This document shows, in pieces, positions 11,645 through 22,594 of a stretch of 64,000 nt of DNA (position 1 is its first letter; every line of letters begins with the position of its first letter). The notes under the pieces are model-generated. The model was not told the DNA's origin. It did no database searches and was given only the letters and a program-made list of their open reading frames with translations. The DNA lies in the NCBI RefSeq assembly GCF_000182925.2, contig NC_026505.1:3596001-3660000 (forward strand), read 5' to 3'. The position numbers were made by a program, and so were the translations under genes. This DNA is from Neurospora crassa OR74A (Eukaryota; Ascomycota; Sordariomycetes; Sordariales; Sordariaceae).

Positions 11645-14235
11645 GCCGCTTGCCCTGGTCGGCTCCAACTGTTCCATGACAGGTCTGGAGTTTTCGGCCC
11701 TTGGCTGACATGGGGTGGTTGTTGTTGGTTTACCCAGATGTCCCCAAACTTCCAAACGGTTCTGCCAGAAGCAAGGTCACCCCTTATTTTCTTCTGGAAA
11801 CTCGAGCATGAGAACAGAAATGGTTAGAATCCATTGATTTGATTGGTCTATAGCGTGACTTGGCAGGAGCTGCTGGCCATGGTGATGCAAGCTCGCAAAT
11901 TCGGTACACAAGCAGAAAAGTTTGAGAAATTGCAGCCAAGACGGCGATCGCTACAAACGGTAACTCCCCTTTGGACGTGCACGCTCAAAAAGGTAAAGTG
12001 GTTCTGGTGAAGGAGCTACACTAGTCACCATTCGTGTGTGACTTTCCAGTTTGAGCCGATCAGGATCTCAAGATGCCGGCCAGCCGTTGAACCTTTCTTC
12101 TGGGATAGGACCTGGACTGGGAGAGGGCTGTTGTGGGTGTCTCTGTTGTGTTTGTGGGGATTATGGAGTCTGATTTGTCGTGTTTTGTAATGAGGGCGTT
12201 TGAGGAATGGATCAGGGGGGGGGAGGGGGGCACGGAGGAAAGGATTAACAGTAAAGGAAGGAGGTGGCAACTGTCAATGGGGAACAGGTCCACCGACTAG
12301 GTGACTGGAGATCACTGGGATAGGTGATCTTTACTAGAAATTGCTAATGGACCTTGGGGTCCGTTCTCATGATGGATCAAGGGTGTTGGAGTGTTGGGGC
12401 TAGAGCCTAGAGTTACACACGTTGTGGACATCATAGGTTTACCTTCGGATCAAGATCGGGGGTCGGTCGGTCTGCTGGGACTACACTACTCAAGGACCAG
12501 GTCTCTCCAAGGCAAGACTGTCGACGGACTTCACAATGGAACCAGTGGAATGGACCGGCGAAACTCGTGATAGCACTCTCATGCTGAAGGCGATACGAAC
12601 ACCTATCTCGCCCCTTGGTTGATGCTCCACACTAACTTGTATAGATAGCGGAACAACTAGTAGCGTTCTAGTGTAGGTATCATCAATCCCTATTGCTTTA
12701 AGCCCAAACGTTCAGATCCAATGCTCGAGGAAAGCAGAAACTGATGATCTCTCATGACTGACTACCCACACACTCTCTCTTCTTCTACGCAGTACGTATG
12801 TACCTTTGAACGGGACGGTGGCAAAAGGACTTGTGATATTCACAATCCACGCCGAAGCATCTAAATGAAAACCTAACACTCTTTTGTGGATGTGAGCAAA
12901 TTGGGTGGCGAACTTGTCTCGCCTCCGATTATGCGATATGGAGGGAGTATCTGCGTGAAAGGGTATGTAAATGTACTTGTCTGCCTCTTGACTTCACCGG
13001 AGAGGACTTCACACTGTTTACGGGGCCACCTGGTAAACAGTCTTGGAGCAGATCAACCTGCGAATGTCCATGAGTGGAAAGTCGATATCTAGTGTACTAT
13101 GGACACGACTCAGGGGCTTCTCCGTCTTGTTATGTATGACTTCTTGAGGCGTCACACGTTGTGGGTACGTAGCATATGCAAATTCTCGTATGTGTGTAGC
13201 TGAGACAGAGGCATCTTTACAATCTCCAATGCAGGGGAAAAAATAAAAAAGAAAAAAGAAAAAAAAAAGTGGAAGTATTTCACATCACGGCTCCTGACAG
13301 TACTTCAACCTGACTCCTCTAAAATGAAGTTCCGTTCACAAATTCGTTCCTCGTAGCCTGTCAAGACTCTAGTCAAGTGAACAAACGAAAACGGGCTCAC
13401 TTGGGAGCAAAACACTAGTTACGTATCAGTATAGGGAGAGTGTCCGGAGTAACTGTGGGTCTCACAATTATCTTCAATCTTTTCCTTATCCTGTGCGGTG
13501 ATTGAGAGACACTCACTCACCACTTACACTTGATGTCGAGTCAGTTGTACATAATAGTCGGCAGCCTGAAGTTGCGAGTCGATACCCCTCTGTATGCTAA
13601 TAGCCCATTGAGTGCCCCCTTGGTACACTAGATGAGAGGAAGACTTACCCCCGAAAGAGGAAGGAGGAGAATGGATTTCGTAACCCAAGCCACACCCACA
13701 CTTCCGGGACCGAAGAGAAAATAGCAAAGTGATGGTGAAAGTAATATGCGTGGCTATTGGCCATCACTACGTGATGTACCGTGTATGTATGTATGTACCC
13801 AGCAGGAGAGTCTATTGCGTACAGGCAATGACAGAGTGGGTAAAGGAAGCAAAGATGCCATCATGTGCATGATGATGGCAGTAAGGATGACTGCACTACT
13901 GGATAGGCGTTCACGAAACGGTCACATTTTCTTGGTTCTTGGTACGTACACTACAGTGCACTTTGCACACACATCTGAAATTACCATATGATCCCAAGGA
14001 CCTGGGCCAGGGGATCGGAGACCGTAGATCTCGACACTGCAAGGTCTGTACTGCGGTAAGTGAGATCGCAAAATAAAACGGAGAAACAAAAGGTGCGGAA
14101 GTCCGATGGAACGAGTGTGTGATTGGTACATGATTAAAAGGTCGAAAAAAGTAAAGGGAATGAAATAGGAGAGCCAAAAAGGAAAGAAAACACTGTGCTC
14201 CAAAACCGGAATGAGGGTAGAAGCAAAAATACTAG

Positions 14236-14374
14236 ACAAGGGGAAACCAAAGAAGGAAAGAAAGAAAAAAAAGGAATAGTAAGAGGAAACCAGGAGAACG
14301 GAAAGGCGGAAAGAACGGAAAGGCGGAAAAGCAAAGAGGCAGAAAAGGAAAAAAAAAAAAGGAAAAAGAAAAGA
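14236..14374 (+). repeat. Polypurine tract with 17-bp tandem repeat
   Basis: The plus strand is almost entirely A and G for about 140 bp, with purine bias already visible from about 14130. Inside it a 17-bp unit, GAACGGAAAGGCGGAAA, occurs twice head to tail (14296-14312 and 14313-14329). Such tracts can form triplex or R-loop structures. Its right end also supplies the oligo(T) terminator of the tRNA gene on the minus strand. Confidence 0.7.
14349..14372 (-). terminator. RNA polymerase III terminator of tRNA-Tyr
   Basis: Reading the minus strand downstream of the tRNA 3' end gives runs of T4 (14369-14372), T5 (14363-14367) and T12 (14349-14360). These start about 7 nt after the discriminator base, which is the expected Pol III termination arrangement. 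Confidence 0.7.
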
Positions 14375-14378
14375 TGTT

Positions 14379-14466
14379 TCCCCTCGACCGGAATCGAGCC
14401 GGTGACCTTTCGGTATACAATCATACAATTACAGCCGAACGTGATATCCAACTACACCACAAGGGG
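14379..14466 (-). tRNA. tRNA-Tyr (anticodon GTA) with a 14-nt intron
   Basis: The minus strand folds as a tRNA. The acceptor CCCCTTG pairs with CGAGGGG, followed by A73. A D-arm is present, with an A-box-like TGGTGTAGTTGG. The anticodon stem TTCGG/CCGAA is followed by variable loop AGGTC, and the T-stem is ACCGG/CCGGT. The anticodon loop is too long by 14 nt; placing the intron at the universal 37/38 position leaves CTGTAA-A, so the anticodon is GTA. The C1-G72 pair, rare outside eukaryotic tRNA-Tyr, supports tyrosine. Odd point: the T-loop is CTCGATT, so the nearly universal T54 is C and the B box is GGCTCGATTCC. It may be a divergent working gene or a lightly damaged copy. Confidence 0.75.
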
Positions 14467-16129
14467 ATATGCTAATGCAAGCTTGCACTTTTGATTAAGT
14501 ACTGTGATCCAGTTAGTGCAGTGAATTTCAGTGGTTTGCCGCGCGACTCTGCCACAACAACGCAAAATGTGGTTGTTGTTTGGCGCTGTTCACGACTTTC
14601 GGAAGTGATGTTTGATGGCTGGTGGTGACTTGCAGGCTTCGCGAGACAACACACAAAAGAAATCATTGTCATTGTCACCATAGCACAAGCACAGCACACG
14701 GAGTCCCACTGGATCTCTGTTGGTGCGACTATGATTGACGCTTATTTACAGCGGAACACCAACACTAAAGTCAAACATTGAGGCAGATTCAGTAACACAA
14801 AGTTTGCGGCGATCGACTGGCTGAGTGGCTGGTTGTTTGGTATTGTGTGCGTATGATACCTACACTACATAGTATCGCCGACAACCACTTACGCAGTTGC
14901 CAGTAGCTACCGTGCCAGTTTATTAATGCCAGTTGCCGAGTCGGCTTCAGTGCCGGTGAGTGATCTTCCTCTCGACAATATGAAGTTTTCCTCTTTAAGT
15001 GGTTGTTGGAGTCGGCAGGAGTGTAACGTTGACTGTGATGGACATTTTTTTTCCCATGCGTGAAATGCGGATATGTCCCGACTGTTGCCGGCGCTGGGAA
15101 ACGGATCGTTGGAATAACGATAATAAAGGGGAATTCCGGTGATGTCTCATCCCACTTTCACCGACATTGCACTAGCAACCGATGACGAAGTTTGTGGATG
15201 AGATTCTAGTGTACTATGTAAGGTAAGATCATTGTATCCTGTTTTATGGATCTCCCGATCCATTGTTGGATATCAAATCAGCATCTCCACCTCCACCGGG
15301 TGATGGAGGAGGTGTGGACTTTACCGTTGTTATTGGGTCGTTGTTGGGGGTTCGTTCGTTTTTTTAGTTCGATTACTCTCGGCGACGAGGCTGTTGGAAT
15401 ATCCAGTAGCTCGGTAGCTGGGGGCACAGGTGAGGACCCCTTTGTGGACCAAGCAAGGGTTCACGATAGGTCAGGTCGGAAAAGGCTCATTCTCGACCAA
15501 TCCCTATCGGGGATCCTCCTTCGGATACATCCAGATCCGCGAACTGAAACCTGGCAGATGACGAGATAGGCGCCGCTCTTCGGCAGTCTCGTAACGGACG
15601 CCTCATACCGAAACACATCGGGCCTGGGTTCTGGGGAAAGCCTGGGTACCCTGACTGTTGGCTAGCGAGACGAGCCCCAAGCATGGCCCGGTGATCGCTG
15701 CGTGCCAAGCAGTCCGCCGGGCACCGGCGGGGAACCAAGCGCACTTTGTGGTACACATCAAGACCCTTCGCCCAGTAAAGACGGTCAAAAGGACGGAGAC
15801 TGTCCCTTGTCAGCCCCTTGTCCTGCTGAATCTCCTATGCGCGAGAGTGGGTTTGCTGCACCGAATGGATCTCTTGAAAGCGTTGTCGATATGTGGTGCA
15901 CCGTTTTGTTTGGTATTGGCCCTTTGTAGGGGCCCTCATTTGATCTCCGGGCCTATGCCAATTGTGGGGATCACGACTCCTAGAAGAATGTGTGGGACGG
16001 GATGCTTGGTCGCAAGGGTGCTACGGTTAATAACGGTGAGAGCTTGCTTTTCGGTCCGTTTTCTCTTTCTTGAGAAGAAGAAGGGTTTACCTCCCTGCAC
16101 CCACTAAGACTTACAGGTACCCACCCCAC

Positions 16130-16330
16130 CAAGAAAATGTAGGGCGGCCCAGCCGATGATATCTCATATCGAAGATCTCGATTTTACTTACTAAACTTCG
16201 TATTTCCTATTTACGCTGATATTCGGTCTACCTATAGTAGCGTGGACCTTAAACCCTTTTATACTACGAAAGTATTACGGGATTTTCACTGTTACTTTGT
16301 AAGAATATTTACAGAGGTATGTGTATACCT
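16130..16330. other. TpA-rich patch, possible RIP relic
   Basis: The block stands out from its surroundings by high A+T and many TA dinucleotides (runs such as TTACTTACTAAAC and CCTATTTACG). In Neurospora relatives, repeat-induced point mutation turns CpA into TpA and leaves such patches. It is short and no ancestral element can be read through it. Confidence 0.3.
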
Positions 16331-17039
16331 AGTAGCAAGTTTGTGGTGGGTGTGGGGAGGTTAACCCAAGATAAGAAGAAGGGAGAAAATGCGAGAGGGG
16401 TAGCGACACTGTGTTTAAGGTGAGATTGTGATTGTTATTGCAAGAACGGAGGCACTCTCTTCGTGCGCCGCATATGGCAGTAAGGGTACCTTTCCGGCCT
16501 CTAAACCCGCTCGGGGGACTCGGATAGTTTGTTGAAAATGTCTTGTGTTGATGGTAAAAACGAATAAAACGCTCTCATTTGTGTGGGCCTTGCTGGGTAC
16601 AAGTTAGTAGCCGTCACCATTGGGACTACCCAAAATTCGGCGGGCTTTACTGGATATGCCGCGGTGGTTGTTGAAAGTGTAAAAAAAGGTTAGGTTCCAG
16701 CTATCCAGTTAGTCAGTCATCTAGTTGCATGAACGATATCGGGTCGATGAACCAATGGAGAAAATCCAAGGCTTGGAGGACTAGCGGCTAAAAGGCCGCT
16801 CTCGTGTTACGTCGGCCGGATTTGAAGGTGTAATCTTGTATGGATAGATATAGTTTAAAATGGGTTAGGTTCTCGTCTTTGGGGAAAACGGTATCCTGCG
16901 TAGATATATAGGTACACTTGCGAAGAAGATGCGTAATCCGTCGAATTAGTGACTAAGATGGTGAGAGAATGGTAATGCTGTTGGTAGAATAGAGGAATAA
17001 GGGGAACAGGGCGTATATTGTGTAGGAGTGCTGAGAATA

Positions 17040-17067
17040 GCAAATGCAATATTTATATTGCATTTGC
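17040..17067. repeat. Perfect 28-bp palindrome (13-bp arms)
   Basis: GCAAATGCAATAT, then TT, then ATATTGCATTTGC: the arms are perfectly complementary with a 2-bp centre. No coding gene is nearby. It could be a dimer-binding site or a cruciform-prone sequence. Confidence 0.85.
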
Positions 17068-20000
17068 ATTGGGTGATGTCGACGTTGCGCGAGGTCGCCG
17101 ACCTGGCGTTCCCGACGTTGCACTTGATCCCCGCTTCGTGGGTTGGGGCGTTACTACCCTCCGGGCGGGTCGCGCCTCGTTTACCTTGTCCCACCTCAAC
17201 TACCACCTTGCGGCTGTCGACGAGGGCTGGATCCTGGCTCTTAATACGACAGTTTTATTCCTCCCCAAGTCATGACATTTCGACCCTATCATGTCCCTGC
17301 CCCCCACCCTCTCCTCTTTGCCTCAGCCGTTCCCTTTCTAGGTGTCTTTAAGGTCGGTTTCGATCTTGTATTTGTGTATCTGCTGGCAACACGGGATCCA
17401 GTCAATGCTGCCTTCCTCCACTTTGGCTACATGCTCGTCCTATGGAGTGCTGTTTAATTCTTGATTCAGTGCCAAACATCGAGAGCCTGAAGTAGGCAGG
17501 GCTACTGCTACTGGTACTCGAATGGTGGGAAGATGATGCGATGCTGGGATGTTCGATGTTGTTGTTAATGTCTGAACGGTGTTGAGCTTCTGCAAATCGA
17601 CCGCCAATAAGACAAAGACACTCGCCTAAAGAAATTCGGAATCCGCTTGGGTTGACTCTGGAGGTGTGTGTGCATCGCAACTCGCTCGCTCACTGTGTAG
17701 GTTGTGAAGAAAAGGGTTCACAGACCAACGGTTCAGGAAACGGTTCAGCAAACGGGAAATGAGGTCCCCCAAGAGAGAAGAGCGGCAAAACGGTTCTTCC
17801 AAAACTGGAAAGTTGGCTATTAGTGTACGTCGATCAATGGGTGACGCTCTGATGTCTGCGTTGCAACCCTGTCGAGTCTGGACCCTAGCCAGAAAGGGAG
17901 CCGATCCGCCGGTACGGCGCTGGCGCCGGTGCCACAGTCTGCTTCCACTTGCACAGGGGACAGCGTGCGGTCGGGGACCTCTGCTGCATAGTGAAGTAAG
18001 GTAGTATGCGCTCTCGAAGACACTGGCCGGCCTTCCACCGCAACGACATGGGCGGGCAGTAACCCCCAAGGTCTTGAAGAGGGTCGCAAACCTAACCGTA
18101 ACAGTCGCATCAAGCGAGCTGATCGCTGTTGTTTTTGCTCTTACCCGTTCAATCTCTCATGCATCCGGGCCGTGCAGTTCCCCGTCTCTTGTGTGAGAAT
18201 CCTAGATTCCATGGTGTCACAGAGAGTGAATAGATGGCAACTGTCGAAAATGGTGCAGGCATCGAGGCATCACCATCAGCATCAGCATCGACATGTACGT
18301 CACGCATTGCTCCTATGTGCATCGTGAACAAGGGCATCATCTCCACGAGGCGATTAATACATGTCCCACGATAAATCACGAATACTATATATACTATGTA
18401 CACCATGGTCAATAGTCCCACAATATGGCTCCAACTACGGAGTTCCGATCCGGACGCCTTCTCCAGCGATGTAGAGATCGGGACTAAAATCAAAGGAAAT
18501 GAAGGAAGAAGCTCTTTCAAGTCCACACCACAGCCATACCACCAACTGGAACACCGTTGCAAATTGTGGGGAGAGATCTACGGTCCCGTCATGCCCCCTT
18601 TTACCCACACACCTCATTCTTAGGTTTTGGGGTTTTGTGCACGACAATGCACTAAAATTCAAACCAATTCAACTTCCTTTGCCAACGGCCGCGCATGATG
18701 ACGGTTTAACCTGTTCCTGCCGGATGTGTTGCCGCTGACACGTTCGCGAACTTCCACACTAAACCGAGCTAGGATTCCCACATTATGAACAGGCGAGAGG
18801 ACAGGTAACAACAAGCTCTGGAAGGCAAACAAAAAAAACTAAAACATCACTACCACCGACTTTTCGTGTCGGCATGGAAAGCTTGCTTAGACTCTGAACT
18901 TTCATTGCCTTTCTTCTATGTAGTGTAGTGCGGCCACATCTCCATAGTAGTTCGTTGCGGTGACTCGTAAAAAATGGAAGGTAGCTGCACAGTGTGATCC
19001 ACGGTATATTATCTCCGAACTTCGACTTCGTCAATAAACCCGATGCTTATTTACGAGGAGAAATCACCAAGTTCCCCTTCATAACCTCAGATCTTCATGT
19101 CGATATTTTTGAGTACCTTCCTCTTGGTGTTGCCAACTGGGTAATTACTAACCGGCAACCTTTTTCGCAGCGCTATCCCGGCGATATTTTCCAGCACCGT
19201 TCAGGCCGTATCTGCCCCTCTTTGTTTCGGGCATCATCTCACGGGCAACCTCAACTTGCCCGGGCCCATCCCCCATCTCCATCTCCATCCCCATCCCCCA
19301 TTGCCATAACCCCTCGTTCAATCTCGCCTATCCCTCCAACGGTGCAGATGCATCATTTCGTGGGGTGGCCGATTTTCAGCCAATTGGTGGCTCCCTTTTA
19401 TAGCTGCCTAAATTTTGAGGTAAGCAAATACCTCAACCGGCCCAGCCTTGGTAGTGTTTACTAATGCTTTAGGTGAAGTGCTTAGCTGACAGGCCACGTT
19501 AACGAAGTTTAGTTGGTACTTACCCGTGGGGATGCGTTGAAAATGATAAATTCCGTCGCACCGTCAAAGGGATGCTCGCTCGCCCAAGTAAGCCGATCGA
19601 CCGAAATCTATGCAACCAAGTGTACCCTTCAGCTACCCCGTCGTTGTCTATCATGCTTAGTTTTTGTAAAGCCGAGTGGGTGAGCTGAACCCCTTCAAAG
19701 ATTTTTCATGTCTCCGGGCCCATGATCCCGGTCGCTCATCCATCTGATGCAGTTTTTTTTTATCGGGGGTTGTGTTGGTTCTCTATTTTGCAGCTCTGCA
19801 CTGGTTTGGGATCCCACTTCGGTCGTCTCGCAGACCACACACAAACCACCAAGCACAGGAACCACAGAAATCACATTCCGAACCACCTTCCAAGAAAGAA
19901 GAATGTTATGAAACCCCGTAGACAACTTGCGGTATGCAACTGGCCGCTGTGCATCACCCACAAAACACTAACATGTCCAACATCGCCGGTGGAAAAGTAC

Positions 20001-21619
20001 ACGCGCTGCTGCCTAAGCCTACACTAGTATTTCTCCCGCATCGTGAAAACGAGTAAATAGTGAACATATTTAAACCGTCTTCTATGTAATCGTTAACAAG
20101 AACCGAGAAACTGAAACTAGCTTCACCGTTGCCAGTGCCAATGCTTAGTGTCCGCTCCTTCCGCTCCTTCTTTCCCTTCCCTTTATTCCCGACTCCAGTC
20201 CTCGTGGACCCTCTCATACCTCTACTCCATCCAGATTATCGGCCCCTCCCCCCTTTGGGAATTGCGTCAAGTTTCCATCACCAAACAAGCAAGCTGGCTT
20301 CAATTTAGTTATCTCCAGTTCGCATGGCCCATTTTCCCTGTTTGATATTTTTTTCAAAGAGATTTTGAAGATCGGTGTGCGGTTGGTTATTGTTATTATT
20401 GTAGGTAGTGACTTGTGTGAAGTTGTCCGCGCGTGGGTCATCCTCGGTCAAACTTACCCTTTTCTGACTACATGTATCGGGAAAACGGGAAAACGGGAAG
20501 TGAAACCCGAGAAACAAAACATTTCTTCTAGCCGTGAATAATATGTCTCATACAAATTGAAAAAGGCATCGGAAATTAAAAGTTGTACTATGGAAGAAGG
20601 AGAAGAAGAAGGCTTGTTATGGAAGAAAACGCCTAGACATACATATACACTAAAAGCAAAGCGCCAACAACAAAACCACAAATAGCGGAAAGGGAGTGGA
20701 ATAATAGATTAAGAGGTAACCGATTCGCTGTGTTTAGTTTGTGTGAGTGTGTTGATCTAAACTTAGTGATTTAGAAGTTGGTTGCACAACCTCAATCTGA
20801 ATATTGAACACTGAACCCGGGAAGAGGGGGGGGGGAGGGTCTCGTATAACACGACATCTTTCTCTACTTTAGGTATCCTAGTTCGTGTAAGGAACGGGCA
20901 TTTTCTGTATGCTGGTAACGATTGTAGTCATTGGCCCTGAACGACCCCAAGTTAAGAAGACTCTTGGTACCTTATGCGATGTCGTGAGCTTTATCAGCTC
21001 GTCGGCTACATCGACACGCATTTATGTTCACTTTCTACTGTTGAACTCAGGTAGGCACAAAGTAGAACAAGCAAGGGAAGATTGCCACTGTAATTTGATT
21101 TGACCGATTAATATTTCTTTGATTTTTTGGAAAACAGCGTGCCGCAAAGCATCTGCTGATGTGGGGGGTATCTCAACAGTAAAAAAAAAAGACCTCTTCC
21201 GTCTGCCCATCCGACCCTTGATACAAGAAAAGAGGAAAGAAGAACAGAAAACCACCGACTGACTCCTTGATTGTGGGTAGTGCGGGGCGTGAGCAACGTA
21301 TTTCTATCCATCCGCCATGCCCAACCCAATTTTCAGCTCCTTCTGTCTGCTTTTAATTACGCTATAAGGATAGTTGCAATCCCTTTATTTTGATAGGACA
21401 AGATGAGTGTGGTGATTTCACCAAGCTCAGGATTGATGCTGTACGCTGTTCTGATCTGATGTACTATGTAAGCGTCATGTGTGTTTGAGGAGGGCATCGT
21501 CATCAGGAAAACTTACCATATGTGATTATGACCAGTTCGACACGCCCCCGCTAGCCTTCGGCTTTCGGGTTATTATGATCTTCGTAGGTGGGAGATAGTT
21601 GGTATTTTGTTCCACCTGT

Positions 21620-22018
21620 TCAAGAGCACAGGAGGCTTGTGACAGGAATCCTAGCATGGTTTTTCTCGTCTCGTTGAATCAAGGCAATAGGCGAGCTAGG
21701 TGCCGTGGGAAGGTACTCGGTGGCAGAAGGCAAGTATCCCATTGATGATTGCTGAGGGAAAGGAAGACTGGGACGACGGTAGGCCGCAGGTGGTGCGAAT
21801 GCTGCTAGCTGTCGGCGATCAAACTCATCCAAATCTCCGATGGATGAGGTAGTAGGAGAGGGCAAGGTGCTGAATGGGGCAAGTCGCCTTGATGTGGGTG
21901 GTGTCAAGAGCCGCAGAGTGCTTCCAGTTGGGCCATCGCTTCCATCTTGATATCCATCGGTAGTGGGGAAGGCATGTGATGGAGGGTAAAACGATGTGAA
22001 GGGTGTAGTGCATCGAGC

Positions 22019-22049
<31 letters not shown>

Positions 22050-22594
22050 GGCCTAGAAGGGAACCACTCGATGGACTCATGGACGCGGTGATGAAGGCTG
22101 TCGTTGAAGCTACTGGGACTGGATGGCCTCCTAGATCCCGTGTAGATGTCCTGAGGATATCTGATGGGGCGCTGCATGTGCGCTCTCGGCAGTTGACCGG
22201 GGCTGCTTCTTAGAACATCGGAGGCAGAAACGCGTCTTGGTGCACTCTGTCTCCGAAGCTGGTTCTTCTTGCGGTTGTTGAGGCCGTTCCAATAGTTCTT
22301 GACTGCGTTGTCGCTGCGGCCCTGGAGCTTCCTGGCAATGTCTGCCCAGCGAGGCCCCTTCAGATCTACCTCTCTAACGATGATAGCGGCCTCTTCCTGT
22401 GTCATAGGTCCGTGGTTCAGCCCTGGCTTCAGGTTTTGGTGCCATCGCTCTCGGCACTGCTTGGGGGTTCTGGTTCCGAGTATGCGGGCAACGTTGACCC
22501 AGTTTCCCGGTCCTAGGTCCTTGACCAACTTGATGAGTCGCTGATCCTCCCCTGCTGACCAAGGACCTCTCCGTTGGTCGGGCATGTTAGACAT
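21620..22594 (-). CDS. R2R3 Myb DNA-binding transcription factor, FlbD-like
   Basis: Single-exon gene of 324 aa from a true ATG at 22594. Two Myb repeats occupy about residues 8-110. R2 begins RRGPWSAGEDQRLIKLV and contains GTRTPKQCRERWHQNLKP. R3 contains MTQEEAAIIVREVDLKGPRW and GRSDNAVKNYWNG. These are close to the Aspergillus FlbD / Neurospora rca-1 group, which regulate conidiation and sexual development. Whether this is the direct orthologue or a paralogue cannot be settled here. The rest is low-complexity Ser/Pro/Gln-rich, with a CAG-coded polyQ run (plus-strand CTG repeats at about 22022-22049) and many SP/TP sites, as in activation or regulatory regions. The gene is isolated: about 7 kb of gene-poor DNA lies downstream and 12 kb upstream. 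Confidence 0.9.

Larger units (their letters stand above)
11645..14378. other. Gene-poor region between the Ser-rich gene and tRNA-Tyr
   Basis: No protein gene is supported. It contains G-rich runs (about 12210-12233), an A-rich run with few interruptions (about 13229-13269) and three copies of the CTAGTGTA/TACACTAG word (12017, 12668, 13089). The right end is purine-rich (listed separately). Confidence 0.5.
14467..21619. other. Long gene-poor region
   Basis: About 7.1 kb with no protein gene I can support. Open frames of up to about 156 codons exist (for example at 15658 and 18994), but none has a recognisable domain or splice-linked partner. It contains a TpA-rich patch (16130-16330), a 28-bp palindrome (17040-17067), CATCCC/CATCTC simple repeat (19266-19300), a G-rich run (about 20826-20840) and copies of the CTAGTGTA word (15206, 20020). 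The right end may be the 3' flank of the Myb gene. Confidence 0.45.

Noticed and set aside
15658-16107. 149-codon open frame downstream of the tRNA region
   Set aside because: No recognisable motif and no supporting context; ends in the TpA-rich patch.
17626-18069. 147-codon minus-strand open frame in locally GC-richer DNA
   Set aside because: Composition alone; the sequence shows no domain or conserved-looking segment.
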